64,000 nt of DNA. It comes from Chryseobacterium polytrichastri (lineage in GTDB: Bacteria; Bacteroidota; Bacteroidia; Flavobacteriales; Weeksellaceae). The translations under genes were made by a program, and so were the position numbers. Within the stretch, counting starts at the first letter, position 1; every line of letters starts with the position of its first letter. The stretch is from positions 100,887 through 164,886 of the forward strand of contig NZ_FRAV01000009.1 in assembly GCF_900142445.1 (NCBI RefSeq). Direction: 5' to 3'. This document shows positions 51,221 to 59,070 of this stretch, one piece after another. Below the pieces are notes generated by a model. The model saw nothing but the letters and a program-made list of their open reading frames with translations. It ran no database searches and was not told the DNA's origin.

Positions 51221-51393
51221 ATTTTTATAAGTAATTAGCAATTGGTAATGAGTAATTTTTTCCAATTAACTTTTAACTCTTACTTTGTTGAAGAAAAATA
51301 AAGCCTGTCATTATTTTTTAGTTTGATATAAGAACTTCTTCGCTCGACAAACTTTTATTCTCTTCTTTGAAACAATTAACATTTAGTTAGTTG

Positions 51394-51465
51394 CGATTCT
51401 GGAAAGACTCGAACTTTCAACTTCCGGTTTAACAGACCGGCGCTCTACCATTGAGCTACAAAATC
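51394..51465 (-). tRNA. tRNA-Asn(GTT)
   Basis: Acceptor GATTTTG/CAGAATC, D-arm GCTC..GAGC, anticodon arm CCGGT-CTGTTAA-ACCGG, T-arm GAAAG-TTCGAGT-CTTTC, G73. Confidence 0.92.
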
Positions 51466-51471
51466 TTTTTG

Positions 51472-51545
51472 TAATTTCGGAAGGACTTGAACCTTCAACC
51501 TTCGGTGTATCAGACCGATATTCTAACCAATTGAACTACGAAATC
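51472..51545 (-). tRNA. tRNA-Ile(GAT), second copy
   Basis: Acceptor GATTTCG/CGAAATT (first pair wobble), anticodon arm TCGGT-CTGATAC-ACCGA, T-arm GAAGG-TTCAAGT-CCTTC. Diverged from the copy at 52187. Confidence 0.88.
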
Positions 51546-51638
51546 TTTTATGTGAACTGCCAATTGCTAATCCTCTTTGTTATCAATTTTCAAATTCACT
51601 TACGAAGCAAAATTCACTATTGACCATTCACATTATTA

Positions 51639-51711
51639 CACTCCATAAGAGAGTCAAACTCTTACTTACTACTCAAAAGGCAGCCGTCCTAAACCATTAG
51701 ACGAATGGAGT
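51639..51711 (-). tRNA. tRNA with Glu body and TTT (Lys) anticodon
   Basis: Acceptor ACTCCAT/ATGGAGT and D-region match the Glu gene at 49925, but the anticodon loop is CTTTTGA (anticodon TTT) and the T-loop is TTTGACT with U in place of C56. Either a mischarging-prone tRNA, a decoy, or a decayed copy. Confidence 0.7.
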
Positions 51712-51717
51712 AAATTG

Positions 51718-51789
51718 TCTGGAAAGCAAGATTCGAACTTGCGACCTCCCGCGTCCAAGGCGGGTAAACAACCACCGTTATCCTTCCAG
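51718..51789 (-). tRNA. tRNA-Pro(TGG)
   Basis: Acceptor CTGGAAG/TTTCCAG, anticodon arm CCCGC-CTTGGAC-GCGGG, T-arm GCAAG-TTCGAAT-CTTGC, A73. Confidence 0.9.
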
Positions 51790-51857
51790 TTTTTCAGATT
51801 CACTTCAAAATTCTTTTCCGAGAGACAGTCGGATCAGAAATTATCCATGAACCTTTG

Positions 51858-51929
51858 CGGTCTATGCGAGAATCGAACTCGCAGTGCCTGAGCGACAGTC
51901 AGGCAGGTTAGCCATTACCTCAATAGACC
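51858..51929 (-). tRNA. tRNA-Asp(GTC)
   Basis: Acceptor GGTCTAT/ATAGACC, anticodon arm CCTGA-CTGTCGC-TCAGG, T-arm GCGAG-TTCGATT-CTCGC, G73. Confidence 0.92.
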
Positions 51930-51936
51930 TTTTTTG

Positions 51937-52010
51937 TGATTCCGACAGGACTTGAACCTGTAACCCTGGGTTTAGAAAACCCATGCTCTATCCAATTGAG
52001 CCACGGAACC
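51937..52010 (-). tRNA. tRNA-Arg(TCT)
   Basis: Acceptor GGTTCCG/CGGAATC, anticodon arm TGGGT-TTTCTAA-ACCCA, T-arm ACAGG-TTCAAGT-CCTGT. Confidence 0.92.
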
Positions 52011-52105
52011 TTAGTTAACATGAATAGTGAATTGTTAATTCGCTTTGCTTGTCAATCTTAAATTCACTTACAAAGTAAAATTCACCTTTGACCATTCACT
52101 TTTAG

Positions 52106-52179
52106 TAACCCCAGAAAGATTTGAACTTTCAACCCCCGGTTTAAAAGACCGGTGCTCTAACCATTTGAGCTATGAGATT
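52106..52179 (-). tRNA. tRNA-Lys(TTT)
   Basis: Acceptor AATCTCA/TGGGGTT rich in wobble pairs, anticodon arm CCGGT-CTTTTAA-ACCGG, T-arm GAAAG-TTCAAAT-CTTTC, A73. Confidence 0.9.
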
Positions 52180-52186
52180 ATTTTTG

Positions 52187-52260
52187 TAATCGCAGAAGGA
52201 CTCGAACCTTCAACCTTCGGCGTATCAGACCGATGCTCCAACCCATTGAGCTATGCGATT
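52187..52260 (-). tRNA. tRNA-Ile(GAT), first copy
   Basis: Acceptor AATCGCA/TGCGATT, anticodon arm TCGGT-CTGATAC-GCCGA, T-arm GAAGG-TTCGAGT-CCTTC. Confidence 0.9.
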
Positions 52261-52367
52261 GTTTTTAAACCTGTGAATAGTCAATTGTCAATTTGCTTTG
52301 CTTTGCTTTGCTTGTCAATTTTAATTCACTTATGAAATAAAATTCACTATTGACCATTCACATTTTT

Positions 52368-52440
52368 GGGTTTCTCCGGGGATCGAACCCTGTTTTCCGG
52401 TGCCACAGACCGACGCTTTACCAAATAAGCTAAAGAAACC
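52368..52440 (-). tRNA. tRNA-His(GTG)-like
   Basis: Acceptor GGTTTCT/AGAAACC, anticodon arm TCGGT-CTGTGGC-ACCGG, C73 as in His. The base before the acceptor is T, so the G-1 expected for histidine tRNAs is not clearly encoded. First tRNA of the array, directly after a terminator. Confidence 0.8.
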
Positions 52441-52449
52441 ATAAAAAAA

Positions 52450-52472
52450 AGCGCCTCTTTTTGGGAGGCGCT
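52450..52472 (-). terminator. Terminator of 41-residue ORF
   Basis: AGCGCCTC and GAGGCGCT pair; on the minus strand eight T follow. It separates the small gene from the tRNA array. Confidence 0.9.
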
Positions 52473-52496
52473 CTATATTTTTGACGTGTCAGTTCA

Positions 52497-52622
52497 TTAG
52501 CTGACCCACCTATATAAGCACCTTTTCATTATAAATTCACTATCAAGAATACATACCCATCCCATCGGCTCTTGTCCGTGTAGTCTTGAATACTGATTAG
52601 ATATGTTATGTAATTGTTTCAT
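52497..52622 (-). CDS. Small protein upstream of tRNA array (41 aa)
   Basis: ORF beginning MKQLHNISNQYSRLHGQEPM with two Cys and an aromatic C-terminus. It has a -10-like TTACTTTG (plus 52690-52697, CAAAGTAA) about 70 nt upstream and a strong terminator 25 bp downstream, so it forms its own transcription unit. Not recognised. The unit might instead be a structured RNA. Confidence 0.45.
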   Translation of the reverse strand: MKQLHNISNQYSRLHGQEPMGWVCILDSEFIMKRCLYRWVS

Positions 52623-52948
52623 TATATTCTTGTTATGTTAAAAAGTTTTTGAAATGTTGAAAACCTGTTGCTTTCAATTTTCGGTTGCAAAGTAAATATG
52701 ATTTTTTTTAACTCGCAAATTTATTTTTATTTCAACTTACTGTAAATCAATTGATTAAATTTAATATTAAGAATAGAGAATTCCTGTCCGTATTATATTA
52801 CAGATATCTTAATTACCTAAATGACTGTCTCTCATCGGGTTTACTTATCACGCTTATTTATCGTATTAAATGTTCATTGTTAATTATTAAATTTTCATTT
52901 TTATGGTTATTTTTTTTCATTCTAAATAATTTCTGACCTAAAAACACA

Positions 52949-52977
52949 AAAAACGCTTCGATTGTCGAAGCGTTTTT
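52949..52977 (-). terminator. Terminator of 42-residue ORF
   Basis: AAACGCTTCGA and TCGAAGCGTTT pair around TTG; T and A runs on both sides, so it may work in both directions. Confidence 0.85.
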
Positions 52978-53005
52978 GTGGTATTTTGATTAAATTTTTA
53001 CGAGT

Positions 53006-53134
53006 TTACAGTAAATAATTTCCAAAGCAAGCACATTTCGCTTCATTCCATATCATCCATTCATATCCAAACGATCCCTTTATTGACGGGCGATCGCATA
53101 GATTTAAACTGATATGTGCTCTTTGTATTGTCAT
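53006..53134 (-). CDS. Small protein (42 aa) in its own transcription unit
   Basis: ORF beginning MTIQRAHISLNLCDRPSIKG with three Cys (one in CDR, two in KCACFG). A -10 TATCTTTG lies at plus 53148-53155, placing the transcript start only a few nt before the ATG, and a strong terminator follows. Not recognised. Confidence 0.5.
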   Translation of the reverse strand: MTIQRAHISLNLCDRPSIKGSFGYEWMIWNEAKCACFGNYLL

Positions 53135-53189
53135 AATTTTGTTGTGGCAAAGATAAATCTTTTTTGTAATTAATTGGTTATTTCGTCAT

Positions 53190-53276
53190 TGCGAGAAACG
53201 TAGTGACGAAGCAATCTCAATAAAAAAGGTAGGTTTTACAACAGATTGCTTCACCTTCGGTTCACAATGACGGGAA
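53190..53276. repeat. Dispersed inverted repeat, GTCATTGCGAG..CACAATGACG family
   Basis: CGTCATTGCGAGAAACGTAG and GACGAAGCAATCT pair with the inverted AGATTGCTTCACC..TTCACAATGACG. Confidence 0.7.
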
Positions 53277-53294
53277 TTTGTTATTTGATAATTA

Positions 53295-54317
53295 TCAATT
53301 CCTAAACATTTTATTCCTCCCAGTTTTAAACCTGGAAATATCTTTCAAAATAATCTCATCTTTCGGGTTGAAATGTTTCAGCTCATTGACGATTTCGGAA
53401 TGGGTATTCACTTTTTCCGCTATAATTTCGTATGCTATATTTCGGGCTGTAGGTTGTAGCTTTTCATCTTTTTTAAACTCATATTTCAAAGCTTCCAGAT
53501 AGATATTTTTTTTATCCGATGGAATCTTGCTATATAAATATTGAATTTCGCTTTCTAATTTTTTCACATCAAAAATATTAGCAAAATAATTATTAAGGCA
53601 ATTGAAAGCATCCTTATTTTCCTCCCAGCCTTTTAATAAAATTTGCTGGGCTGCCTCTGGGGTTTCCATCTTTTTGCGATAGATTAAAGACGCTTTTACC
53701 ATTTGATTGTTGTTTACATAATCATCAACTACCATTTGATAATAGGCATGAGCATTTTTGATATCATGAATTTCAATATACAAATCCCCAACTTTTTCTT
53801 TTTGTTCCAGTTCTTTATAAAGATCAATCGCTTTTCTATATTGTTTTGCTTTTTCATAACAGTTTGCCGCTTCAGATTTATTTTTTAATTTTTTAAGATA
53901 GATCACCGCTGCTTCATTATAAAAACCACCGTCTTCTAATGTCTTTGCTCCACGATAGTTATCTTGAAGCAAATTCATATAAACCTTTGCTGCTTTCAGG
54001 TAGTCTTTTTCATCCACATATTTTTGAGCAAGTTCTTCATATTTACTTCTGATCCTATCAAAAAGTGAATTTTCTAAATAGAAAGTACCCCCACCTCCTG
54101 AAGCCTTTCTTCCGGAATTTTTCGCATCCTTCTCTTTATCTTTTAAACCAATGATGACAAAAAAAGCAATGGCAGCAACAATAAGAAACAAAAATAAAGT
54201 CCCGACAACGCTCCAAAAGCTTTGATGGAAAAGCTGTGCGAATATTCCAATAATCTTGAGGACTGCCAAAATTAAAAGGCATCTCAAGAATTTATCTATA
54301 AACTTCTGCCTATTCAT
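53295..54317 (-). CDS. TPR membrane protein of MoxR-vWA-beta-propeller system
   Basis: 340 residues. Two N-terminal transmembrane helices (CLLILAVLKIIGIFAQLF and VVGTLFLFLIVAAIAFFVII) precede TPR-like repeats (YLKAAKVYMNLLQ, YNEAAVIYLKKLK, YRKAIDLYKELEQ, ASLIYRKK). It is the last gene of a six-gene overlapping operon; its ATG overlaps the previous stop by 8 bp. Such genes accompany MoxR/vWA ternary systems in Bacteroidota, proposed to act in biological conflict. Function inferred from context. Confidence 0.75.
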   Translation of the reverse strand: MNRQKFIDKFLRCLLILAVLKIIGIFAQLFHQSFWSVVGTLFLFLIVAAIAFFVIIGLKDKEKDAKNSGRKASGGGGTFYLENSLFDRIRSKYEELAQKYVDEKDYLKAAKVYMNLLQDNYRGAKTLEDGGFYNEAAVIYLKKLKNKSEAANCYEKAKQYRKAIDLYKELEQKEKVGDLYIEIHDIKNAHAYYQMVVDDYVNNNQMVKASLIYRKKMETPEAAQQILLKGWEENKDAFNCLNNYFANIFDVKKLESEIQYLYSKIPSDKKNIYLEALKYEFKKDEKLQPTARNIAYEIIAEKVNTHSEIVNELKHFNPKDEIILKDISRFKTGRNKMFRN

Positions 54318-55953
54318 TTTCGTCTGATTTCAAAATTGATTTATCTTCTGCAAACAAGCGGTAAAGCAGAAGAATGACACTGATAATAAGAATCCAGACA
54401 AACCAATTGTACCCAAAAGATTCTATCAGCGGATAAAAGATATACATTAACATGGCAAGAAGAACAACCATCAAAAAAACTTTAATGCCTGTGGGTAGAT
54501 TTCCGCCACCAATGTTCATTGATTTTTTCTTTAAAACAAATGAGTAAAGCCCTACAGCCCCTGTCATAAAAATGATTAGCCAAATAATTTCTACAAAAGA
54601 AACCTCTTTTTTAGCATCATTTTCTTTGGAGGAAATGTCCGTGGTTGTTTCTAATTCATGACGCATTGGAGGGAAATCAAGAGTTCCGTAAAGACGGCCT
54701 AAAGAATCTGCCATCAATACTTTTTTCTTATGCCAAATACTTCGTACAATACCTTCATTGGCAGGTTTTCCTGAACTGACTTTTTTTAATGAATCTGAAA
54801 TTTTTCGTTTAATATTTTCAGATCTGCTTTCAATATGTTTTGTAATCTTTTTACTGTAAATTGTTTTAAGAGAATCTCTTGCCGTAGTTTGTTTCGTATT
54901 AAATTTCTTTATATCTTTTTCAATATCGGGTAACCATTTTTGTGCTGAAGGTTTTGAAATAGCCTCCTTATAACTATTCATTAATCTCATCCTTTCTCTT
55001 CCATACATAGAATCCACTTTCATATCAATTTCCGTAACTCCGGATTCAAAGGCAACGGTATTTTCAGGAAGTTTATTCATTACTTTTCCTGCACTTTGTC
55101 CATCAACTACAGATTTTTCTTTATGAGAGTTAAAAGTAGATCTTGCAATTGCGGTTACGATCAAAAACACCCAAATTATCCATTGATAATTCTTTCCTGA
55201 TCCGGTTGAAGATTTATCATTTTTTCCGAATAATCTTCCAAACCAATTATCACCAAATTTAAATTTCCCAAATCCATTTCCTCTGGAAATTCCCATAATA
55301 TCTAAAGGAACCCCAAGTTCAACAGCTCTCTCAGGATATTTTTCAATGTATAATAAATACTTTTCAATTTCCTTTTTATTCCCTGCCATTACTTTCTTCA
55401 TATCAAAAGGCAGATTTTTCATCCACTCTTCTTCTGTCTGAGACTTTTGAAGAGCTTCCAAAACTTTTTCATCATCCATTTCTACCGTAAAGCTCTCAAT
55501 TTTCTGAGGAACCTTCACTCCGTTTGATGGTTTCCGAACAATGATATTAGATTTTACAGGCTCTTGAATTAAGGAAATCCAATCGATTTGTTCTGATAAT
55601 TTAACCAAGCCAAATTCAGGATGCATGATCAAAAATTCAGCCTCTATATTTTGCCAGTCCTCAGGATTTATTTTAGGATAAAAAATGGTATTTTCAGGAA
55701 TGAATAATTTATTGTCAAAGCATTGGAAATAAGAATTTTTTCCAATTTCGGCTGGTGCATTTTGATCAAAAACTAAAAAACAGCCGTATATAATATTAGG
55801 CTCGTTGGAAGGAATCGGAAATGACTGAATTTGGTTTAAATCAATTCCTAAGATTTCCATTTCGTGAAGCCAAATCGATGCTGAAGAACCTTTTATTAAA
55901 AGCCCTTTTTTAGGATAACTATTTTTCGGAAAAGGTTTTATTCTAAGCTCCAT
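54310..55953 (-). CDS. Transmembrane bpX-type protein of ternary system
   Basis: 547 residues. A soluble N-terminal domain (residues 1-130) with a GLLIKGSSASIWLHEMEIL start is of the kind named bpX in MoxR ternary systems. One transmembrane helix lies near residue 265 (WIIWVFLIVTAIA), a long helical region follows, and three more hydrophobic segments occupy the C-terminus (VEIIWLIIFMTGAVGLYSF, VFLMVVLLAMLMYIFYPL, WFVWILIISVILLLYRL). It overlaps both neighbours by 8-11 bp. Family naming is from memory and uncertain. Confidence 0.65.
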   Translation of the reverse strand: MELRIKPFPKNSYPKKGLLIKGSSASIWLHEMEILGIDLNQIQSFPIPSNEPNIIYGCFLVFDQNAPAEIGKNSYFQCFDNKLFIPENTIFYPKINPEDWQNIEAEFLIMHPEFGLVKLSEQIDWISLIQEPVKSNIIVRKPSNGVKVPQKIESFTVEMDDEKVLEALQKSQTEEEWMKNLPFDMKKVMAGNKKEIEKYLLYIEKYPERAVELGVPLDIMGISRGNGFGKFKFGDNWFGRLFGKNDKSSTGSGKNYQWIIWVFLIVTAIARSTFNSHKEKSVVDGQSAGKVMNKLPENTVAFESGVTEIDMKVDSMYGRERMRLMNSYKEAISKPSAQKWLPDIEKDIKKFNTKQTTARDSLKTIYSKKITKHIESRSENIKRKISDSLKKVSSGKPANEGIVRSIWHKKKVLMADSLGRLYGTLDFPPMRHELETTTDISSKENDAKKEVSFVEIIWLIIFMTGAVGLYSFVLKKKSMNIGGGNLPTGIKVFLMVVLLAMLMYIFYPLIESFGYNWFVWILIISVILLLYRLFAEDKSILKSDENE

Positions 55954-58336
55954 ATTCCAAAATTTGATTAATAAATTTCTCCAGATAATCAGAATACATA
56001 TCTTCCATTTTTTTTACTTTCAACAATGTATTTTCTGGCAGATAATATTCTGACCCTCCAAATTCTACATTGGTAGATAATGACAGAAAGCCTTTTTCTG
56101 CGGAGGGTATATAAAAAGTAGGAATATTTCCATTGCTGCTTTTAAAAGTCAACATTCCACGGGAATCTGTAATGATCTCGCTTCCGTCTGGAAAAGTGAA
56201 TTTATTTTTGTTTTGTTCTGCAAGAATTTTAATATCAAATTTGTTTTTTAAAAAGCTCACCGAACTCTCCTCGCTTCTACTTAATTCATTTCCGGAAACA
56301 ACTAAATTATTTTTAGCGTTAATCCCAATTTTACCGAAATTACCAGAAATTTTAATCCCGCTATTGTCTAATCTTAAAACTTCGATTACTACTTTAGTAT
56401 CATTTTTTTGAATTTCCGCATCGTTCTTTACAGATTCAATAGAGATATTTCCGTCAATATTTATTTTGAAAATATTAAGCGCTTGGGCATGAAATAAATA
56501 AAAATTCCTACTAAAATAAGTGAGCCTTGAATCTGCAGGAATGTGTTGTCCCGTCAAATTCAGTTCCGAATATTCTTTGGTATTTAAATTTAATTTAGAA
56601 ATTAATTTCTTATCCGGTTGGTATTGACATAAAATAAATTGTTGCTGTTTATTTTTCGCCAATGCAAACTGTCCTTTAGGTTTTACAGAAATATCTTCCA
56701 TTAAAACTTCACACCCGTGGTATGTTTTGTAATAATCATAATAATCTCTATTATAGTAATTATCAGACAGATAAGTTCTTAACAACTGCTTTTTATTGCT
56801 TAAAATAAAAAATTCACCTTCATATAAAAATTGAGCAATTTTATGAGTTGGTGTCGGAAATAAAATAGGATAATTGAGTGGAAGATCTGTTCTTTTACCG
56901 CTGTACGAAATATCATTCTCTCTATTCTTTCTTCTCTGTGGTGGGTTTGCCCACAATTCCTTTAAAGGAAGAAGCACTTTTTGAATATGCTTTCTTGTTC
57001 CTTTATGATGTTTGTAGAAATTCAATTCTCCATCCACCGAAGTGGTAACCAAAAATTTTAATCGATCTCTATTTTCGTGAATGGTTCTTTGAATATTTTC
57101 GTTCGCTAAGTTTTCCTGATGGGTAATGAAGAAAACTTCCAGATCTTTTTCTTTATGTTCCTCCTGAAAAAATCGATCCAAAGCTTGTGAAACTTCTAAA
57201 ACCGGACTTACCTGATTTAAATTATCAACCACTTCTTCCACTTTATCTAAAGAGATAAGCACATTGGTTTGCCCTAATGCAAACACTTTACATTCAGAAT
57301 GGGCCTTCGGATGCTTGATCACAGCGATGGCCGAAGCAAAGGCTAAAATTTTTGGAGTTCCCCAGTTTTTAAGGGAAGTATCAATTAAAATTATTCTTTC
57401 AAAAATATTTTCCTCAGGCGGAATTTCACGCTGAATGTACAAGGCTTCATTATTGGCAACCCGATTCATGAAAATCTCATCTTCATTGGCAAATTCAGAC
57501 AAAAGCATTCTTGATAATTCGCCTTTGTTGGTCATATCAGAAATTCCTCCAATCGGTTGTTCACCGGGAGAAAGATGTCTCATCGGGATTTTCAAACCGC
57601 TCCAAATTCTTTTAATTAAGCTCCCAACCTGAAACGTTTTTGGATCTTCGATCAGTTCCTGAATAAAGTCTTTATTGTTTTCAATAGTGGTTTCTTCTTG
57701 TATAACTTCGTCGTCTAGATCAGTAATTTTAATATTACCTTTCATAGCTTCAATGATTACAGTGGCTGTAGGAAATTTGTTATGTAAAGACGCTAAGATT
57801 CTTAGGTCTTTCGAAAATTTGCAAACAGTAAGTTCATTTTTTTGAGCAGAATTGGCAATTTTTTGTGGGTTTCTTAGATACTCATTTAATATATATTCAG
57901 ATTGCTTAAGTGAAACCAAATCAAATTCATTGCTAAATATTGTCTGTAAAAGAAGAATTCTATTTCTACCTTTTTTATAATTGCTTGGTAAAGATTCTAA
58001 TGTTTCTAAAAATTGAAATGCAGGTTTTATCCAATCTCCAATATATTTTTGCATTGTCATTGGATTTTTTTGCATTTCAATTTTAATACCTTTTAAATCT
58101 AAATACCCTTCATTTGTTGCATATAAAGCCAATAAAAGAGGACTTAAAGCAGGTAATCCTATTAATTGAAATTCTTTCAAAACCTCAATTATATAAGCTC
58201 TATAAGCAATTGTACCTACATTCGGAATCGAAATGAGATTGTTTTCATTATAACCAGTATTGTCATGAATATCTTTATCAGTTGTCCATTCCCAGAAATA
58301 ATTTTCATGCGATTGAAAATATTCTCTTACATCCAT
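55943..58336 (-). CDS. vWA-like plus beta-propeller protein of ternary system
   Basis: 797 residues. The central region (about 310-450) has a vWA-like fold: ERIILIDTSLKNWG stands where the MIDAS DxSxS motif is expected but is altered, and EVFFITHQENL supplies a later strand. The C-terminal 330 residues are repeated beta-strand units (KQLLRTYLSDNYYN, KPKGQFALAKNKQQ, SRLTYFSRNFYLFHA) compatible with a beta-propeller. It probably works with the MoxR ATPase two genes upstream as substrate adaptor. It overlaps the neighbours by about 10 bp on each side. Confidence 0.7.
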   Translation of the reverse strand: MDVREYFQSHENYFWEWTTDKDIHDNTGYNENNLISIPNVGTIAYRAYIIEVLKEFQLIGLPALSPLLLALYATNEGYLDLKGIKIEMQKNPMTMQKYIGDWIKPAFQFLETLESLPSNYKKGRNRILLLQTIFSNEFDLVSLKQSEYILNEYLRNPQKIANSAQKNELTVCKFSKDLRILASLHNKFPTATVIIEAMKGNIKITDLDDEVIQEETTIENNKDFIQELIEDPKTFQVGSLIKRIWSGLKIPMRHLSPGEQPIGGISDMTNKGELSRMLLSEFANEDEIFMNRVANNEALYIQREIPPEENIFERIILIDTSLKNWGTPKILAFASAIAVIKHPKAHSECKVFALGQTNVLISLDKVEEVVDNLNQVSPVLEVSQALDRFFQEEHKEKDLEVFFITHQENLANENIQRTIHENRDRLKFLVTTSVDGELNFYKHHKGTRKHIQKVLLPLKELWANPPQRRKNRENDISYSGKRTDLPLNYPILFPTPTHKIAQFLYEGEFFILSNKKQLLRTYLSDNYYNRDYYDYYKTYHGCEVLMEDISVKPKGQFALAKNKQQQFILCQYQPDKKLISKLNLNTKEYSELNLTGQHIPADSRLTYFSRNFYLFHAQALNIFKINIDGNISIESVKNDAEIQKNDTKVVIEVLRLDNSGIKISGNFGKIGINAKNNLVVSGNELSRSEESSVSFLKNKFDIKILAEQNKNKFTFPDGSEIITDSRGMLTFKSSNGNIPTFYIPSAEKGFLSLSTNVEFGGSEYYLPENTLLKVKKMEDMYSDYLEKFINQILEYGA

Positions 58337-59070
58337 TCTTGTGCTTTTTCAGTGAGACGAAATGAGCTTACCGACAATTTTCGGAAATCATTTTTATTAA
58401 TTGAAAGATAACTTCCATCTTCATTCCATAGAAGCCATTGGTCTCCATTTTCATTATACTTTTTTTGAAGTAATGAACTCAAATTTTTAAATTCAAAATC
58501 AAAACCTGTGGGCAAAAGATGTCCATCTTTCATCCAATAGGTCTTTCCTGGAAAACTCAACAAGGGAGTTCCGAGAAATAAAGCTTGATCTTCCATCACA
58601 ATCCATTCAAGTTTTTCTAATTTGAATTTCGGCAAAGCAACAATCAGGTTTTTTATCTCTGATATTGAACTTAACATCGCCATTGCAAGCTGTTCTTCTT
58701 CACTTGATTTTAAGTTGACTTCTACTTTTTCATCAATTCCAAAAAAATTATGATTGGAAGGTGGAAAAGTCAAACGTAAAGCTTTATCAATCGGAGACCA
58801 CAACAAAGCCGTTCTCACCTTCTTAGTGGGAACCAAAGCATCTTTTCGGAATAATAATCCGTCTCTTAGTTCATATAATAAAAAGTTGGGCAATTGCTGA
58901 ATTTCCGCAGACTCCGCTTGTTCATCGGTAAAGTTTTTCAACCATATCACATCTTCTTCCAAAGCAATCTGCACATTTTTCCAATCACGAATGGAGCCCA
59001 GAAAATCTTCATCAGCTTTGGGAAGCTCTGCCCAAAATTCTTTTATGCGGTTTGAAGAATCTTCTGCCAT
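58327..59070 (-). CDS. bpX-type protein of MoxR ternary system
   Basis: 247 residues, soluble. Segments LPNFLLYELRDGLLFRKDAL and FLGTPLLSFPGKTYWMKDGH, and an RLTEKAQEWM end, fit the middle component of MoxR-vWA-bpX ternary cassettes. It overlaps the MoxR gene by 28 bp and the vWA gene by 10 bp, so the three products are made in step. No catalytic motif visible. Confidence 0.65.
   Translation of the reverse strand: MAEDSSNRIKEFWAELPKADEDFLGSIRDWKNVQIALEEDVIWLKNFTDEQAESAEIQQLPNFLLYELRDGLLFRKDALVPTKKVRTALLWSPIDKALRLTFPPSNHNFFGIDEKVEVNLKSSEEEQLAMAMLSSISEIKNLIVALPKFKLEKLEWIVMEDQALFLGTPLLSFPGKTYWMKDGHLLPTGFDFEFKNLSSLLQKKYNENGDQWLLWNEDGSYLSINKNDFRKLSVSSFRLTEKAQEWM

Larger units (their letters stand above)
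50230..51370 (-). repeat. Tandem repeat of about 240-251 bp carrying tRNA-Cys
   Basis: Four tRNA-Cys copies are set in five near-identical spacers, each with AGTAATTAGCAATTGGTAAT, GAAGAAAAATAAAGCCTGTC and CTTCGCTCGACAAACTCT blocks. High identity implies recent amplification. Confidence 0.85.

Noticed and set aside
49464..52440. CRISPR array, because of regular repeats
   Set aside because: The repeated units are tRNA genes and their spacers of unequal length; there are no cas genes or short direct repeats.
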